DNA of 39,764 bases. Source: JAJISK01 sp046759865 (GTDB taxonomy: Archaea; Thermoplasmatota; Thermoplasmata; RBG-16-68-12; JAJISG01). A program made the translations under genes and the position numbers. Location: the NCBI GenBank assembly GCA_046759865.1, contig JBHIDB010000003.1, forward strand, positions 1 to 39,764, given 5' to 3'. How positions within the stretch are numbered: the first letter of the stretch is position 1; each line of letters begins with the position of its first letter. Positions 22,590-31,637 of the stretch are shown piece by piece. The notes beneath the pieces were generated by a model. That model was not told where the DNA came from. It did not search any database and saw only the letters and a list, made by a program, of their open reading frames with translations.

Positions 22590-24350
22590 TTGATTACCAA
22601 CGATCTTGCCGTGATGATCGGCGGTCGGGCCGGCGACGGCAGCCTCGTGACCGGGGAAATCCTCGCCAAGGTCTTCCGGGACATCGGACTGGAGGTTTTC
22701 ACGATCCGGGACTTCCCCTCCAACATTCGCGGCCTGCCCACCAACTACACGATTCGGACGAAGGACCGTCCCATCATGGCTCGGAAGGACCACCCGGACG
22801 TCCTGCTCGCCTTGGATGAAGAAGCGGTCCGGCTCCATGGAGAGGAGCTGCCTCCTGACGGCGTGCTGATCTACGACAACTCCAGCGGCGAAGGTCCCCC
22901 CGATTTCGAGAGAGAGGACGTCCACGTCTACCAGGTCCCTTTGAAGACCATCGCGGTGGACAATCTGGGAGGCGCGCGTGCGGAGATCTTCAAGAACGTC
23001 GTCTCCCTCGGCGTGTTGGCGCACCTTCTCTCGGTTGATGTGGCAATCATCAAGGAGGCCATCGAGAAGGAATTCTCTCGGAAGGGAGAAGAGATCGTCC
23101 AGAAGAACTTCCAGGCCCTGGACCTGGGCGCGCAGTACGCCGATGAGCACTTTGAGAAGACGGACCCCTACGTGCTCGAGCGGCGCGAGAAGGAGGACAG
23201 GCTCCTCATCCTCGGAGACTATGCCATCGCCTACGGGGCCCTCGCGGGAGGGCTGCGGTTCTACGCCGGCTATCCCATCACCCCTGCCACAGAGATCCTC
23301 GAATGGCTCGCGGCCCACCTGCCGGAGTACAACGGCGTGGTCGTCCAGGCAGAGGACGAGATCTCGGCCGTCACGATGTGTCTAGGTGCCTCCTACGCCG
23401 GGCTCCGGTCCATGACGGGGACCTCCGGCCCAGGCGCCGACCTCATGACGGAGGCGATCAGCATGTCGGGGATGGCGGAGCTCCCCCTCGTCGTCATACA
23501 CGGGCAGCGGGGCGGTCCCGGCACCGGCCTCCCGACCAAAGTGGAGCAAGGGGACCTGAAACACGCTCTCTTCTCTTCCCATGGGGACTTCCCCCGGATC
23601 GTGCTTGCCCCGGGAACGATCGAGGAGGGATTCTATCTGACCGCCGAGGCCCTCAACCTCGCCGATCGATTCCAACTCCCGGTCATCGTGCTCGCCGACC
23701 AGGCCCTCTGCCAGAACAAGCAGACAATTCCGCCCTTCGACCTTTCTCAGATCGAGGTCGACCGCGGGAAGCTCCTCAACAAGCCCATCGAGGCCTTGCA
23801 ATCCGCCAACGGCGGCATCTTCCAACGCTACGCCCTCGTCGAGGATGGGGTCTCCCCTCGTCCGATTCCCTCCATCCCCGGCGGTCTGTACGAGGCCAGC
23901 AGCAACGAGCACGATGAGATGGGGTACACGACAGAGGACCCCGAGATTCGCAAGGCCATGATGGCGAAGCGGATGCACAAGTTGGAGACGGCCCGGGGCG
24001 AGTTGCCGGGACCCGTCCTCCACGGGGACCCGTCCGCGGAGATCGTCTTCCTAAGCTTCGGGTATCCGACCGGGGCCATCTGGGAGGCGATGGAGCGTCT
24101 GAGAGAGGACGGAATCGCGACGAAATACGTTCAGCTTCGCACGCTCTGGCCGTTCCCGGCGGAGGATGTGGGAGACCTCCTCGCGAACGCGAGGGAAATC
24201 CTGGTCGTGGAGCACAACTATTCGGGCCAATTGGCCACGCTGCTGCCGAGCCTCTTGGGGAAAGTGGTCCCGACGACCTCCGTCACCCGATACGATGGCC
24301 TGCTGATGACTCCCGGCGAGATCGTGGCGGCGGCGAGGGAGGTGGCGTAG
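22590..24350 (+). CDS. korA: 2-oxoacid:ferredoxin oxidoreductase, fused gamma-alpha subunit
   Basis: Protein of 586 residues. Residues 1-180 are the gamma domain (MIGGRAGDGSLVTGEILAKV at the start). From about 205 the alpha domain follows, with the YPITPATEILEW motif that contacts substrate/CoA, TGTSGPGADLMTEAI, and a C-terminal transketolase-C-like domain. With the beta subunit it oxidises a 2-oxoacid to acyl-CoA and CO2, reducing ferredoxin, as in the two-subunit enzymes of Sulfolobus. Substrate range (2-oxoglutarate, pyruvate or branched oxoacids) cannot be read from sequence here. The start is TTG 22590, the first possible start after TATA-like CCCTTATAA (22543-22551). An AGGGAG-TT-CTCCCT inverted repeat ends on the start codon. 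korB begins after one spacer base. Confidence 0.92.
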   Translation: MITNDLAVMIGGRAGDGSLVTGEILAKVFRDIGLEVFTIRDFPSNIRGLPTNYTIRTKDRPIMARKDHPDVLLALDEEAVRLHGEELPPDGVLIYDNSSGEGPPDFEREDVHVYQVPLKTIAVDNLGGARAEIFKNVVSLGVLAHLLSVDVAIIKEAIEKEFSRKGEEIVQKNFQALDLGAQYADEHFEKTDPYVLERREKEDRLLILGDYAIAYGALAGGLRFYAGYPITPATEILEWLAAHLPEYNGVVVQAEDEISAVTMCLGASYAGLRSMTGTSGPGADLMTEAISMSGMAELPLVVIHGQRGGPGTGLPTKVEQGDLKHALFSSHGDFPRIVLAPGTIEEGFYLTAEALNLADRFQLPVIVLADQALCQNKQTIPPFDLSQIEVDRGKLLNKPIEALQSANGGIFQRYALVEDGVSPRPIPSIPGGLYEASSNEHDEMGYTTEDPEIRKAMMAKRMHKLETARGELPGPVLHGDPSAEIVFLSFGYPTGAIWEAMERLREDGIATKYVQLRTLWPFPAEDVGDLLANAREILVVEHNYSGQLATLLPSLLGKVVPTTSVTRYDGLLMTPGEIVAAAREVA

Positions 24351-24351
24351 A

Positions 24352-25230
24352 GTGGCCCAGGCCTACGACCTCACCATCAAGGAGTTCAACGTCCACGAGG
24401 AGACCTGGTGCCCCGGGTGCGGGGACTTCGGGGTGAACGGCGCCTTGAAGCGGGCCATGGTCAACATGGAGCTCCGTCCCGAACAGATCGTGCTCTGCAC
24501 TGGGATCGGGTGCTCGAGCAAGATTTCGGACTACTTCAAAGCCTACACGTTCCATACGATCCACGGACGGCCCCTGCCCGTGGCCAGTGCCGTCAAGATC
24601 GCGAACCCCGATCTCAACGTCATCGTCGCCACCGGGGACGGCGACGGGTACGCCATTGGCATGGGCCACTTCATCCACGCGATTCGGCGAAACGTGAACG
24701 TCACGATGATCGTGATGAACAACCAGGTCTACGGCCTGACCAAGGGCCAGTTCTCTCCCACGGCCGCCCGCGGGTTCGAGTCAGGCTCCTCCCCCGACGG
24801 ATCGGACGAGGACCCCATCGATGGGGTTGCGCTGGCCTTGGCGGCCGGGGCCTCCTTCGTCGCGCGGTCGTTCTCGGGGGACATGAAAGGGAGCGTCGCG
24901 ACCTTCGAGGCCGCCATCCAGCACCCCGGCTTCTCCGTCGTCGACGACCTGAGCCCTTGCGTGACCTTCAACAAGGTCAACACCTACGCCTGGTTCCGCC
25001 AGAACATCCGGAAGTTGGAGGAGGAGGACTACGAGCCCGTCGATCGGACCCGGGCCTTGGACCTCGTCCTGAACTCCGAGAAGATCCCGGTCGGGATTCT
25101 CTACCAGGATGGCGACCCTCCGGAGGCCTACGAGGAACGGGTGTTGAAGGACCTGAAGAAGGCACCCGTCTGGGAAGACCTGGATCCGAAGGGCTGGGAT
25201 TACCAGCGAGTCATGGACGAGTTCCGCTAA
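24352..25230 (+). CDS. korB: 2-oxoacid:ferredoxin oxidoreductase, beta (TPP) subunit
   Basis: Protein of 292 residues, GTG start. TPP and Mg2+ binding is shown by GDGDGYAIGMGHFIHAIRRN (about 96-115) ending with VMNNQVYGLTKGQ. Cysteines of the [4Fe-4S] cluster are C20 and C23 (TWCPGCGDFG), C54 (GIGCSSK) and the one in SPCVTFN. It forms the catalytic half of the ferredoxin-reducing enzyme with the upstream gamma-alpha subunit; the two genes are separated by one base, so translation is coupled. No ferredoxin-like delta subunit is encoded nearby, as expected for this two-subunit type. Confidence 0.94.
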   Translation: MAQAYDLTIKEFNVHEETWCPGCGDFGVNGALKRAMVNMELRPEQIVLCTGIGCSSKISDYFKAYTFHTIHGRPLPVASAVKIANPDLNVIVATGDGDGYAIGMGHFIHAIRRNVNVTMIVMNNQVYGLTKGQFSPTAARGFESGSSPDGSDEDPIDGVALALAAGASFVARSFSGDMKGSVATFEAAIQHPGFSVVDDLSPCVTFNKVNTYAWFRQNIRKLEEEDYEPVDRTRALDLVLNSEKIPVGILYQDGDPPEAYEERVLKDLKKAPVWEDLDPKGWDYQRVMDEFR

Positions 25231-25297
25231 CCCATGCTCGGTCTGTCCAGTCGGTCGAAGCCTTAAATCGGGCCGATTCCCTTGTCCAGTCGCAACC

Positions 25298-25771
25298 ATG
25301 GTCCGGTCGGCGGCCCCTCGGAACAACCAGGATAAGCCCCTGGTGGAAGCGTTCTCGGCGGGGGGCGTGGTCTTCCAGCCGACCGGGAAGGTCCTCCTCC
25401 TGCGCAAGGGGAACGAACGCCGGTGGTGCCTCCCGAAGGGCGGTGTGGAGGAGGGGGAGCAACCCGAGGAGGCGGCCCGTCGCGAGATCCAGGAGGAGAC
25501 GGGCCTGTACTGCACCCTCGTGGACCATGTCCTGGACATCCGCTACCAGTACTATTGGCCCGCTGAGGCCGTCAATTACGACAAGACGGTGAGGTACTAC
25601 CTGGCCGAGGTGGTCGGCGGGAGCGTGAAGCTCGAGCCCATTTTCGATGGCTATCGGTGGTGCACCGAGAAGGACGCGCTCCGCCTTCTGCACTACGAGA
25701 ACGACAAGCGAGTGGTGCGTCGCGCCTTCCGTCGGCTCCGTGGGATACGGGGCGCGGAAGGGCGATCTTAG
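25298..25771 (+). CDS. Nudix hydrolase
   Basis: Protein of 157 residues with a perfect Nudix box (GX5EX7REUXEEXGU) at residues 48-70, GGVEEGEQPEEAARREIQ followed by EETGL. The family cleaves nucleoside diphosphates linked to another group; size and the preceding AGGVVFQPTGKVLLLRKGNERRW resemble bis(5'-nucleosyl)-tetraphosphatase-like members, but the substrate is uncertain. A TATA-like CCTTAAATC (25261-25268) lies about 33 nt before the ATG. The stop overlaps that of convergent polX. Confidence 0.9.
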   Translation: MVRSAAPRNNQDKPLVEAFSAGGVVFQPTGKVLLLRKGNERRWCLPKGGVEEGEQPEEAARREIQEETGLYCTLVDHVLDIRYQYYWPAEAVNYDKTVRYYLAEVVGGSVKLEPIFDGYRWCTEKDALRLLHYENDKRVVRRAFRRLRGIRGAEGRS

Positions 25772-27474
25772 GCGACGAGCCAGGCCCGGAACTCCTCGAA
25801 CGGTCGGGTGTTGACTACGTCCGCCGCTTCGAGCCATCCTCGGCGGGCCTGTCCGATGCCGTACTTCATCTGATCAAGGCCGACCGTGGCGTGGGCGTCG
25901 GTATTGATGACGAGCGGAGCCCCGGCCTCCTTGGCAGCGCGTGCGTGGGCCCCGTTCAGGTCGAGGCGACTGATCCCCGAGTTGATCTCCAACGCGGTGC
26001 CTGTATCCGCCGCCGCCGCGAGGACTCGGGGCAGGTCCAGAGCGATGGGTTCGCGCTCGTTGATTTGCCGAGCGGTGGGGTGGGCGAGGATGGTTAGGTG
26101 CTCGTTCTCCATGGCCGTGATCACCCGCTGTGTCATCTCTCCCTCCTGCTGGGTGAAGCGGGAGTGGACCGCCCCGATGGCATAGTCTAAGTCCCGCAGC
26201 ACCTCCTCCGGGTAGTCGAGCTCTCCCCCTTCCAGGATCTCGATCTCCGCCCCGTGGAGAATGTGGATGTCCGGCATCTTCTCCTGGAGGGCCTTCATCT
26301 TCGCATCCTCTTCGAAGACCTCCTCCTCCTTCAGCCCCCCCGCAATGTAGAGGGATTTGGAGTGGTCGCTGATGCCCACGTAGTCGTAACCCTTCTCCTC
26401 GGCGGCGCCCACCATGGCCTCGAGGGTGTCGTGGCCGTCGCTCCAGTTTGTATGGACGTGGAGGTCCCCCTTCAGGTCTTCGAGGGTGATGAGGTCGGGA
26501 AGTTCTCCTCGTTGGGCGGCCTCGATCTCGCCCTGCGCTTGGCGGAGCTCCGGCTCGATGTAAGGGAGACCGAGGGTTTCGTAGACCTCCCGCTCCGTGG
26601 CCCCCGCGACCCTTTCCTCTCCGCGGAAGACGCCGTACTCGTTCAGCCGCATGCCTTGGGAGATGGCGAGGCTGCGGAGGCGGATGTTGTGATCCTTGGA
26701 GCCGGTGAAGTACAGGAGGCCGGCCCCGTAACTGTCCGCGTCGAGTACGCGGAGGTCCGCCTGCATGCCATCCGTGAGGATGACGGACGACTTCGTGTTC
26801 CCCTGGAGGAGGACCTCCTGCACGTCCGGCATCCCCGTGAAGGCCAACATGACCTCCGCGGGCTCCGAGGATGTCACCAGAATGTCGATGTCGCCGATGG
26901 TCTCCCGCATCCTGCGCAGGCTGCCCCCGATGGCAATCTGCTCGACGGGGGCGTGTGTCTCGAGGTAGGCCACGATGCCCTCGGCATCCGGGAGGGCACG
27001 TCCCAGGATCCGTCGCTTCTTGTAGGCCTCACGCAGTTCGATGCCCCGGAGGATGTTCTCCGCTTTCTTCGGACCGAGCCCTTTCACCCCGTACAGGCGG
27101 CCCGACTCGGCCGCCTCTTTGAGCTCTTCGACGGTGGAGATGCCCAGGCGGTCGTAGAGGAGCTTCGTCGTCTTTGGGCCTACGCCTTGGATGCGCATGA
27201 TCTCGACGAGCCCCTCGGGGACCTCTGCCTTCAGCTTCTCGTAGGCCTGGACCTGCCCGGTCTCCAGGTACTCGGCGATCTTCGCGGCGAGGGCCTTCCC
27301 GATGCCCGGGATCTCGCCGACCCGGTCTTCCCGCCAGAGGTCCTCAACGTCTTGGCTCATCCCTTCGATGTTACGGGCAGCGCGCCGGTAGGCGCTCGGT
27401 TTGAAGTCTACACCCTGAAGTTCCAGGTAGTCCGCCATCCCGAAGAAGATGCGGGCGATCTCCTGGCTCCTCAT
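25768..27474 (-). CDS. polX: Family X DNA polymerase/PHP exonuclease PolX
   Basis: Protein of 568 residues with the PolX layout: N-terminal 8-kDa-like helical region with helix-hairpin-helix motifs (EIPGIGKALAAKIAEYL, IQGVGPKTTKLLYDRLG, VKGLGPKKAENI), a nucleotidyltransferase palm with GGSLRRMRETIGDIDILV, where GS and the DxD acidic pair are catalytic, and a C-terminal PHP domain with metal ligands (DLHVHTNWSDGHDT, ISDHSKS, HGAEIEI, NTDAH). It fills gaps in base excision repair and has 3'-5' exonuclease or phosphoesterase activity. ATG 27474 is chosen over the TTG at 27486 because TATA-like CTATTAGA is centred about 27 nt upstream. Confidence 0.95.
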   Translation of the reverse strand: MRSQEIARIFFGMADYLELQGVDFKPSAYRRAARNIEGMSQDVEDLWREDRVGEIPGIGKALAAKIAEYLETGQVQAYEKLKAEVPEGLVEIMRIQGVGPKTTKLLYDRLGISTVEELKEAAESGRLYGVKGLGPKKAENILRGIELREAYKKRRILGRALPDAEGIVAYLETHAPVEQIAIGGSLRRMRETIGDIDILVTSSEPAEVMLAFTGMPDVQEVLLQGNTKSSVILTDGMQADLRVLDADSYGAGLLYFTGSKDHNIRLRSLAISQGMRLNEYGVFRGEERVAGATEREVYETLGLPYIEPELRQAQGEIEAAQRGELPDLITLEDLKGDLHVHTNWSDGHDTLEAMVGAAEEKGYDYVGISDHSKSLYIAGGLKEEEVFEEDAKMKALQEKMPDIHILHGAEIEILEGGELDYPEEVLRDLDYAIGAVHSRFTQQEGEMTQRVITAMENEHLTILAHPTARQINEREPIALDLPRVLAAAADTGTALEINSGISRLDLNGAHARAAKEAGAPLVINTDAHATVGLDQMKYGIGQARRGWLEAADVVNTRPFEEFRAWLVA

Positions 27475-27701
27475 CGCACGATTCAAGGTTCAGAGCTCTC
27501 TAATAGCTTACCTACCAAGCATCCCCGGGCTCGTCGGTATGGTTTGGCACCAATTGGGGCCAAACGGACAGGATCTTAAGCTCTCCAGAGGGGGTCGCGA
27601 AAGTACCCTCAGGGATCGTCGCTCCTCCCTGTTCTCGGGCGAGATAATAGAGCGCAAAACTATAGGAAAAGAGGTAGCCATTCACGCCGCGAGCTGACTC
27701 G

Positions 27702-29282
27702 ATGGACGCTCGAGGGATACCAGAGGACTTGCTTGCCTTCTTCCGGGGGACGGGAGGCCACTCCCTTATCGTCAAGGGCTCGGCGGGGACAGGCAAGACG
27801 ACCCTTGCCCTCCAACTCATCGAGGAGCTCAACGACATCCCCGGGTCCTACTATCTCAGCCTTCGGGTCTCCGACACCTCCCTCTACCGGCAGTTCCCGT
27901 GGCTCCAAGCGAAAGTGCGAGAATCCGAATTGATGAAAATCGGGCAGCGCTTCCTGCGAAGCTTCGACGAGTTGAGCGACGAGGAACAGGAGCGGATCCG
28001 CCAGGCACGGAGTCTCCTCCGGGAAGTCTCCGAGGACGAGGTCCGCGTGAGCCGCGTCGACCGAACGGAGCTGAACAAGCTCGAAGGGCGCGTCGAGATG
28101 GGGCAGGAGGGCGGTGACATCTACGAAGGGGTGGAAGGGGGGGAGGTGACGGACGAGGGAGTTATCTTCGACCTCCACTCCGACCTGCCGGAGATGGACA
28201 TCGCGTACGAGGCGGTGGATAAGAATCTCCCCCAGAAGAGCCTCCTGGTCATCGACAGCATCGACGCGCTCAGCGAGCGGTATGGCATCCACCCCGCGAA
28301 GCTCATCAACACGATTCAGAAGGACTTGGTGGAGAACAGCAACACCAACGTGGTGTACATCCTAGAGCAGGGCGGCATTACGAAGCTGGACTACCTCGGC
28401 GACGGGGTGGTGGACATGCGTGACGTGGAGGTCAGGAGCCGACGGCTCCGTCTCATCGCCGTGGAGAAGCTGCGGGGCCGGGAGATTGCGCAGCACAAGC
28501 ACGTAATCACTCTGAAGGACGGACGGATCACGGCCTTCCCTCAGCGTCCCCCCGCAGGCCCCGGCAGGCGTCGCCGCTGGAAGGCTCGGAGCGACCTCGG
28601 GAAGCGTCTTTCCACCGGACACGAGGACCTCGATGCCCTCATCGGCGGGTTGGAGCGGGGCGGCGTTCTTGCCCTCCAGACGGACGCGCGGGTCCCGGAC
28701 GCCTTCGTGGACCCGCTCCTCATCGGCTTCGTCTCGAACTTCATGAGGAAACGACGGGGGGTGGCGTACGTCCCTCCCCGCAAGGTGGCGGCCGACGACG
28801 TTCGGGAGGCCCTCAAGCCCTACGTGGGAGCCCCTGCCCTCGACCGCTACCTCAAGGTTTTCGAGGCAGCCCCCCTGGGGACCCTCGAAAGCAGCACCGC
28901 TGCCCTCCAGATGGAGGGAGCCGACGTGGAAACGGATCTGCGGTGGAGCACGATTCAGTACCATCTCGCGGAGGCACGCCCGCCCCTCCTCTCCCTCCTG
29001 GCGTTCGACACCTTGGAGGCCGTCTACGGGCCGGATGTAGCCTCTCGGCTGACAGGACACCTCGCCGCGATTCGCAAGTCCAAGGACGTGTTCGTTGGCC
29101 TCACCGCTGCCGACTCCCCCTCCGCCGAGGCCTTGGCGAACCTCGCCTCCGTCCACATCCGCATCGAGAGTGTAGAGGGCGCCATCCTGCTCTACGGGGA
29201 GAAGCCCTACACCCCCTTTCACAGCCTGTCCTACGACCTGGAAGAGGGCTTCCCCCGGGCGCGTCTCCTCCCCGTCGTCTGA
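27702..29282 (+). CDS. KaiC/RecA-like ATPase, GvpD-like, with degenerate second domain
   Basis: Protein of 526 residues with two RecA-like halves. The first has Walker A GSAGTGKT (26-33) and Walker B LLVIDSID (181-188), with a charged insertion between them (around 85-165). The second half, after a basic linker (GPGRRRRWKARSDLGKRLS), keeps the GHEDLDALIGGLERGGVLAL layout but its P-loop is lost (QTDARVPD), so only one site can bind ATP. This resembles archaeal RAD55/KaiC and GvpD-like regulators, often signalling or gene-control ATPases; function is not fixed. A TATA-like ACTATAGG lies about 40 nt before the ATG. A winged-helix regulator follows 77 nt downstream. Confidence 0.8.
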   Translation: MDARGIPEDLLAFFRGTGGHSLIVKGSAGTGKTTLALQLIEELNDIPGSYYLSLRVSDTSLYRQFPWLQAKVRESELMKIGQRFLRSFDELSDEEQERIRQARSLLREVSEDEVRVSRVDRTELNKLEGRVEMGQEGGDIYEGVEGGEVTDEGVIFDLHSDLPEMDIAYEAVDKNLPQKSLLVIDSIDALSERYGIHPAKLINTIQKDLVENSNTNVVYILEQGGITKLDYLGDGVVDMRDVEVRSRRLRLIAVEKLRGREIAQHKHVITLKDGRITAFPQRPPAGPGRRRRWKARSDLGKRLSTGHEDLDALIGGLERGGVLALQTDARVPDAFVDPLLIGFVSNFMRKRRGVAYVPPRKVAADDVREALKPYVGAPALDRYLKVFEAAPLGTLESSTAALQMEGADVETDLRWSTIQYHLAEARPPLLSLLAFDTLEAVYGPDVASRLTGHLAAIRKSKDVFVGLTAADSPSAEALANLASVHIRIESVEGAILLYGEKPYTPFHSLSYDLEEGFPRARLLPVV

Positions 29283-29359
29283 CCTTTTCCGGGTCAGAGA
29301 GTCTCAGGCCTGATAACTGAATAGAAATAGGTTTAAATTGACCTTCGCAACCAACCCCG

Positions 29360-29701
29360 ATGCGGGAGAAGGATATTTCGCGTCTCCTAACGGATGATTA
29401 TGCGGAACGGATTCTCGTCGCAACCCATCAACGCGCAAAATCCGTCCAGGAGATCAGCGATCGGTACGACATCCCTATCGCGGCCTGCTATCGCAAGGTC
29501 CACGAGCTCGAGGATGCCGGCTTTCTCCGTTGCTCCCGTATCGTCACCACCCCCAAGGGCAAGGCCATGAAGCTCTACCAGGCCACCCTGAAGAAGGCCC
29601 AACTGCGGTTCGAGTCAGGCTCCTTCCAGGTCCGCTTCGAGTTCGACCACGAATCCCAGATGAACGGGAGGTGGATCGAGCTCAACTCCGCGTTGAACTG
29701 A
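29360..29701 (+). CDS. Winged-helix transcriptional regulator (paralogue 1)
   Basis: Protein of 113 residues with an ArsR-like winged helix: YAERILVATHQRAKSVQEI, recognition helix DIPIAACYRKVHELEDAGFL, then a wing ending in a TTPKGKAMKLYQATL strand. The second half is a short beta-rich segment of unknown role. Identical layout and the IPIAACYRK recognition helix recur in the gene at 31969. TATA-like GTTTAAATT (29331-29339) is centred about 25 nt before the ATG, so the mRNA is probably leaderless. Target genes are unknown; the thioredoxin reductase operon next door is a candidate. Confidence 0.85.
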   Translation: MREKDISRLLTDDYAERILVATHQRAKSVQEISDRYDIPIAACYRKVHELEDAGFLRCSRIVTTPKGKAMKLYQATLKKAQLRFESGSFQVRFEFDHESQMNGRWIELNSALN

Positions 29702-29820
29702 CCGACCCCCACTTTTCATTGCCCTCCCTCCGCCTCAAGCCGACCGCTCGACTGGGCGGGAAGGGTTAATTAGGCGCCGCCTGCCTATTCTTCCCTGAGA
29801 CCTTTCCGAGGTACCTTCCC

Positions 29821-30738
29821 GTGCTTTACGACGTCATCATCCTAGGATCCGGCCCCGCCGGACTCACGAGCGCCGTCTATGCCACCCGCGGAAATCTCAA
29901 AACCCTGGTGGTGGCGGGATTCGAATACGGCGGGCAGCTCATGCTCACCACGGACGTGGAGAACTACCCGGGCTTCCCGGACGGCGTCCAAGGCCCCGAC
30001 CTCATGGACCTCATGATCAAGCAGGCCGAGCGGTTCGGAGGGGAGTTTGTCTACGAGAACGCCACGGAGGTTGACTTTGGCGGGAACCCGTTCAAGGTCC
30101 ATGTGGGGGACAAGGTCTACGAGGGCCGGAGCATTATCATCGCCACCGGCGCCTCGGCGAAATGGCTCGGCCTGGAATCGGAGAAGCGCCTCATCGGATA
30201 CGGCGTCTCCAGCTGTGCCACCTGCGACGGCCACTTCTTCCGAGACATGGACCTCGTCGTCGTGGGAGGGGGGGATACGGCCATGGAGGAGGCCCTCTTC
30301 CTGTCCAAGCTGGCGAAGCACGTGACGGTCATCCATCGCCGAGACGAGCTCAAGGCGAGCAAGATAATGGCGGAGCGGGCATTCAAGAACCCGAAGATTG
30401 ACTTCGTCTGGGACACCGTTGTCGTCGAGGTGCTCGGCGAGGAAAAGGTCGCAGGGGTTCGCGTCCAGAACGTGAAGACGAAGGAGACGCGGGACATCCC
30501 CGTACAAGGAGTCTTCATCGCCATCGGCCACGTCCCCAACACGAAGATCTTCGAGGGTCAGATTGATATGGAAAAGGGCTACATCACCGTATACGATTCC
30601 ACCAAGTCCAACGTCGAAGGCGTCTTCGTCGCGGGGGACGTCCATGACTACCGCTACCGCCAGGCGGTCACCGCGGCGGGTTTCGGTTCCATGGCGGCCA
30701 TGGACGCGGAGAAGTGGCTAGAGGCCCAGGACGCGTGA
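29821..30738 (+). CDS. trxB: Thioredoxin reductase
   Basis: Protein of 305 residues, the usual length of low-molecular-weight thioredoxin reductase. FAD-binding GSGPAGLTSAVYA is at 9-21, the redox-active CATC at 132-135, and NAD(P)H-binding VVVGGGDTAMEEALFLS at about 147-163; the FVAGDVHDYRYRQAVTAAGFG segment closes the FAD site. HRRDELKAS contains the Arg pair expected for NADPH preference. It keeps thioredoxin-like proteins reduced. GTG start with GAGGT about 8 nt upstream, after TATA-like GGTTAATTA. It probably heads a short unit with the Rieske gene. Confidence 0.95.
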   Translation: MLYDVIILGSGPAGLTSAVYATRGNLKTLVVAGFEYGGQLMLTTDVENYPGFPDGVQGPDLMDLMIKQAERFGGEFVYENATEVDFGGNPFKVHVGDKVYEGRSIIIATGASAKWLGLESEKRLIGYGVSSCATCDGHFFRDMDLVVVGGGDTAMEEALFLSKLAKHVTVIHRRDELKASKIMAERAFKNPKIDFVWDTVVVEVLGEEKVAGVRVQNVKTKETRDIPVQGVFIAIGHVPNTKIFEGQIDMEKGYITVYDSTKSNVEGVFVAGDVHDYRYRQAVTAAGFGSMAAMDAEKWLEAQDA

Positions 30739-30802
30739 GGCGAGTCGCCCCGGTAGGCCTTCATGGCGCCCCGGAAGAGGACCGGGCGGTGGGTTCAGAG
30801 GG

Positions 30803-31108
30803 ATGAAGCGCGAGGTCACGCTAGCGCGAACCGACGAGCTGCGGCCGGGCGAGGCACGGGTCGTGGAACGGGAGGGCCTCTTCCTTGCTCTCTACAACGT
30901 CGACGGGACCTTCTACGTCACGGACAACACGTGCTTGCATCGTGGTGGGCCTCTGGGTGACGGGTTCCTGGAGAGGACGGTCATCACATGCCCTTGGCAT
31001 GGGTGGCAGTACGACGTGCGAACGGGGGAAAATCTCGGGAGCCAGAAGCTCCGGGTGAACACCTACCCGGTCGTTGTGGAGAACGGAGAAGTCAAGATCC
31101 AACTCTGA
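30803..31108 (+). CDS. Rieske [2Fe-2S] ferredoxin
   Basis: Protein of 101 residues. The cluster ligands are C44 and H46 (TCLHRGGPL) and C63 and H66 (CPWHGWQYD), giving the Rieske box CxH-x16-CxxH. No membrane anchor is present, so it is a soluble ferredoxin of the type seen with dioxygenases or NirD-like proteins. It lies 64 nt after trxB on the same strand; electron transfer linked to trxB is an attractive but untested idea. Confidence 0.92.
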   Translation: MKREVTLARTDELRPGEARVVEREGLFLALYNVDGTFYVTDNTCLHRGGPLGDGFLERTVITCPWHGWQYDVRTGENLGSQKLRVNTYPVVVENGEVKIQL

Positions 31109-31158
31109 CGGCGCGGGATGTCTGGACGAGGATCAGGATTCCGTTGCGACTGCCTCAA

Positions 31159-31454
31159 TCACCGGACATCGTAGGTGATCTTCACGCGTGCCTCGTGGAG
31201 CATGACGCGAATGGAGCAGTACTTCTCGGCCAAGGCGACCTCCCGCTAAGCCGCGCCTCATTCAGGCCCTCACCGGCGATCTCGTAGGCAAGGGGAATGT
31301 CGGAGTACACCTTCGGCTCCACCTCCGTCTCCTCCGCGACCAGCTCGAGTTGAATCTCCTCCCACTCGATTTTCATCAGACGGATGTCGTGTTTGAGAGT
31401 CGCGACGACCAACCGGCCATCCGACCAACCGGAGCTACCGGCCCTGACTTTCAC
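31159..31454 (-). pseudogene. OsmC-family protein remnant, frameshifted and N-terminally truncated
   Basis: From GTG 31454 the frame reads VVATLKHDIRLMKIEWEEIQ and VYSDIPLAYEIAGEGLNEARL, the second half of an OsmC/Ohr-type peroxide-reductase fold. The conserved continuation EVALAEKYCSIRVMLHEARVKITYDVR is in another frame, from about 31243 to TGA 31159, and the upstream part of that frame has a TAG. The family's first half, including the first active-site region, is missing (the remaining SSGWSDG replaces the GC-type motif). A single indel near 31245-31255 plus the missing front indicates a pseudogene. Confidence 0.75.
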
Positions 31455-31459
31455 GGCTC

Positions 31460-31570
31460 CTAGGCCTCTTCGCCGTGTACCTCGGCCCGATGCTTTTTGA
31501 ACTCTTCCTAGGACCCGAAGCCCATCCCATAGAACTCGGACCCGCCCACGGGGTAACACTTCGGGACCTC
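31460..31570 (-). pseudogene. C2H2 zinc-finger remnant
   Basis: A frame bounded by TAG upstream (31571) and TAG at its end (31460) and interrupted by TAG at 31508 encodes VPKCYPVGGSEFYGMGFGS, stop, then EEFKKHRAEVHGEEA. The last part is the H-x4-H half of an archaeal C2H2 finger, the first has only one of two cysteines, and there is no start codon. It resembles the finger in the intact gene at 31638, so it is probably a decayed copy. Confidence 0.5.
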
Positions 31571-31637
31571 CTAGTCAAGTCCCCGGTTGGAGGGTTCAAA
31601 GCGGGGGGTGGGCCAAGGGGCACCCGAAAGCAGCGTT

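Noticed and set aside
22577..22590. AGGGAG-TT-CTCCCT inverted repeat at the korA start
   Set aside because: The 2-nt loop is too tight for an RNA hairpin and one short palindrome is not enough to call an operator; noted in the korA entry only.
26254..27579. 441-codon plus-strand frame over polX
   Set aside because: Antisense to PolX, which has a complete set of family motifs.
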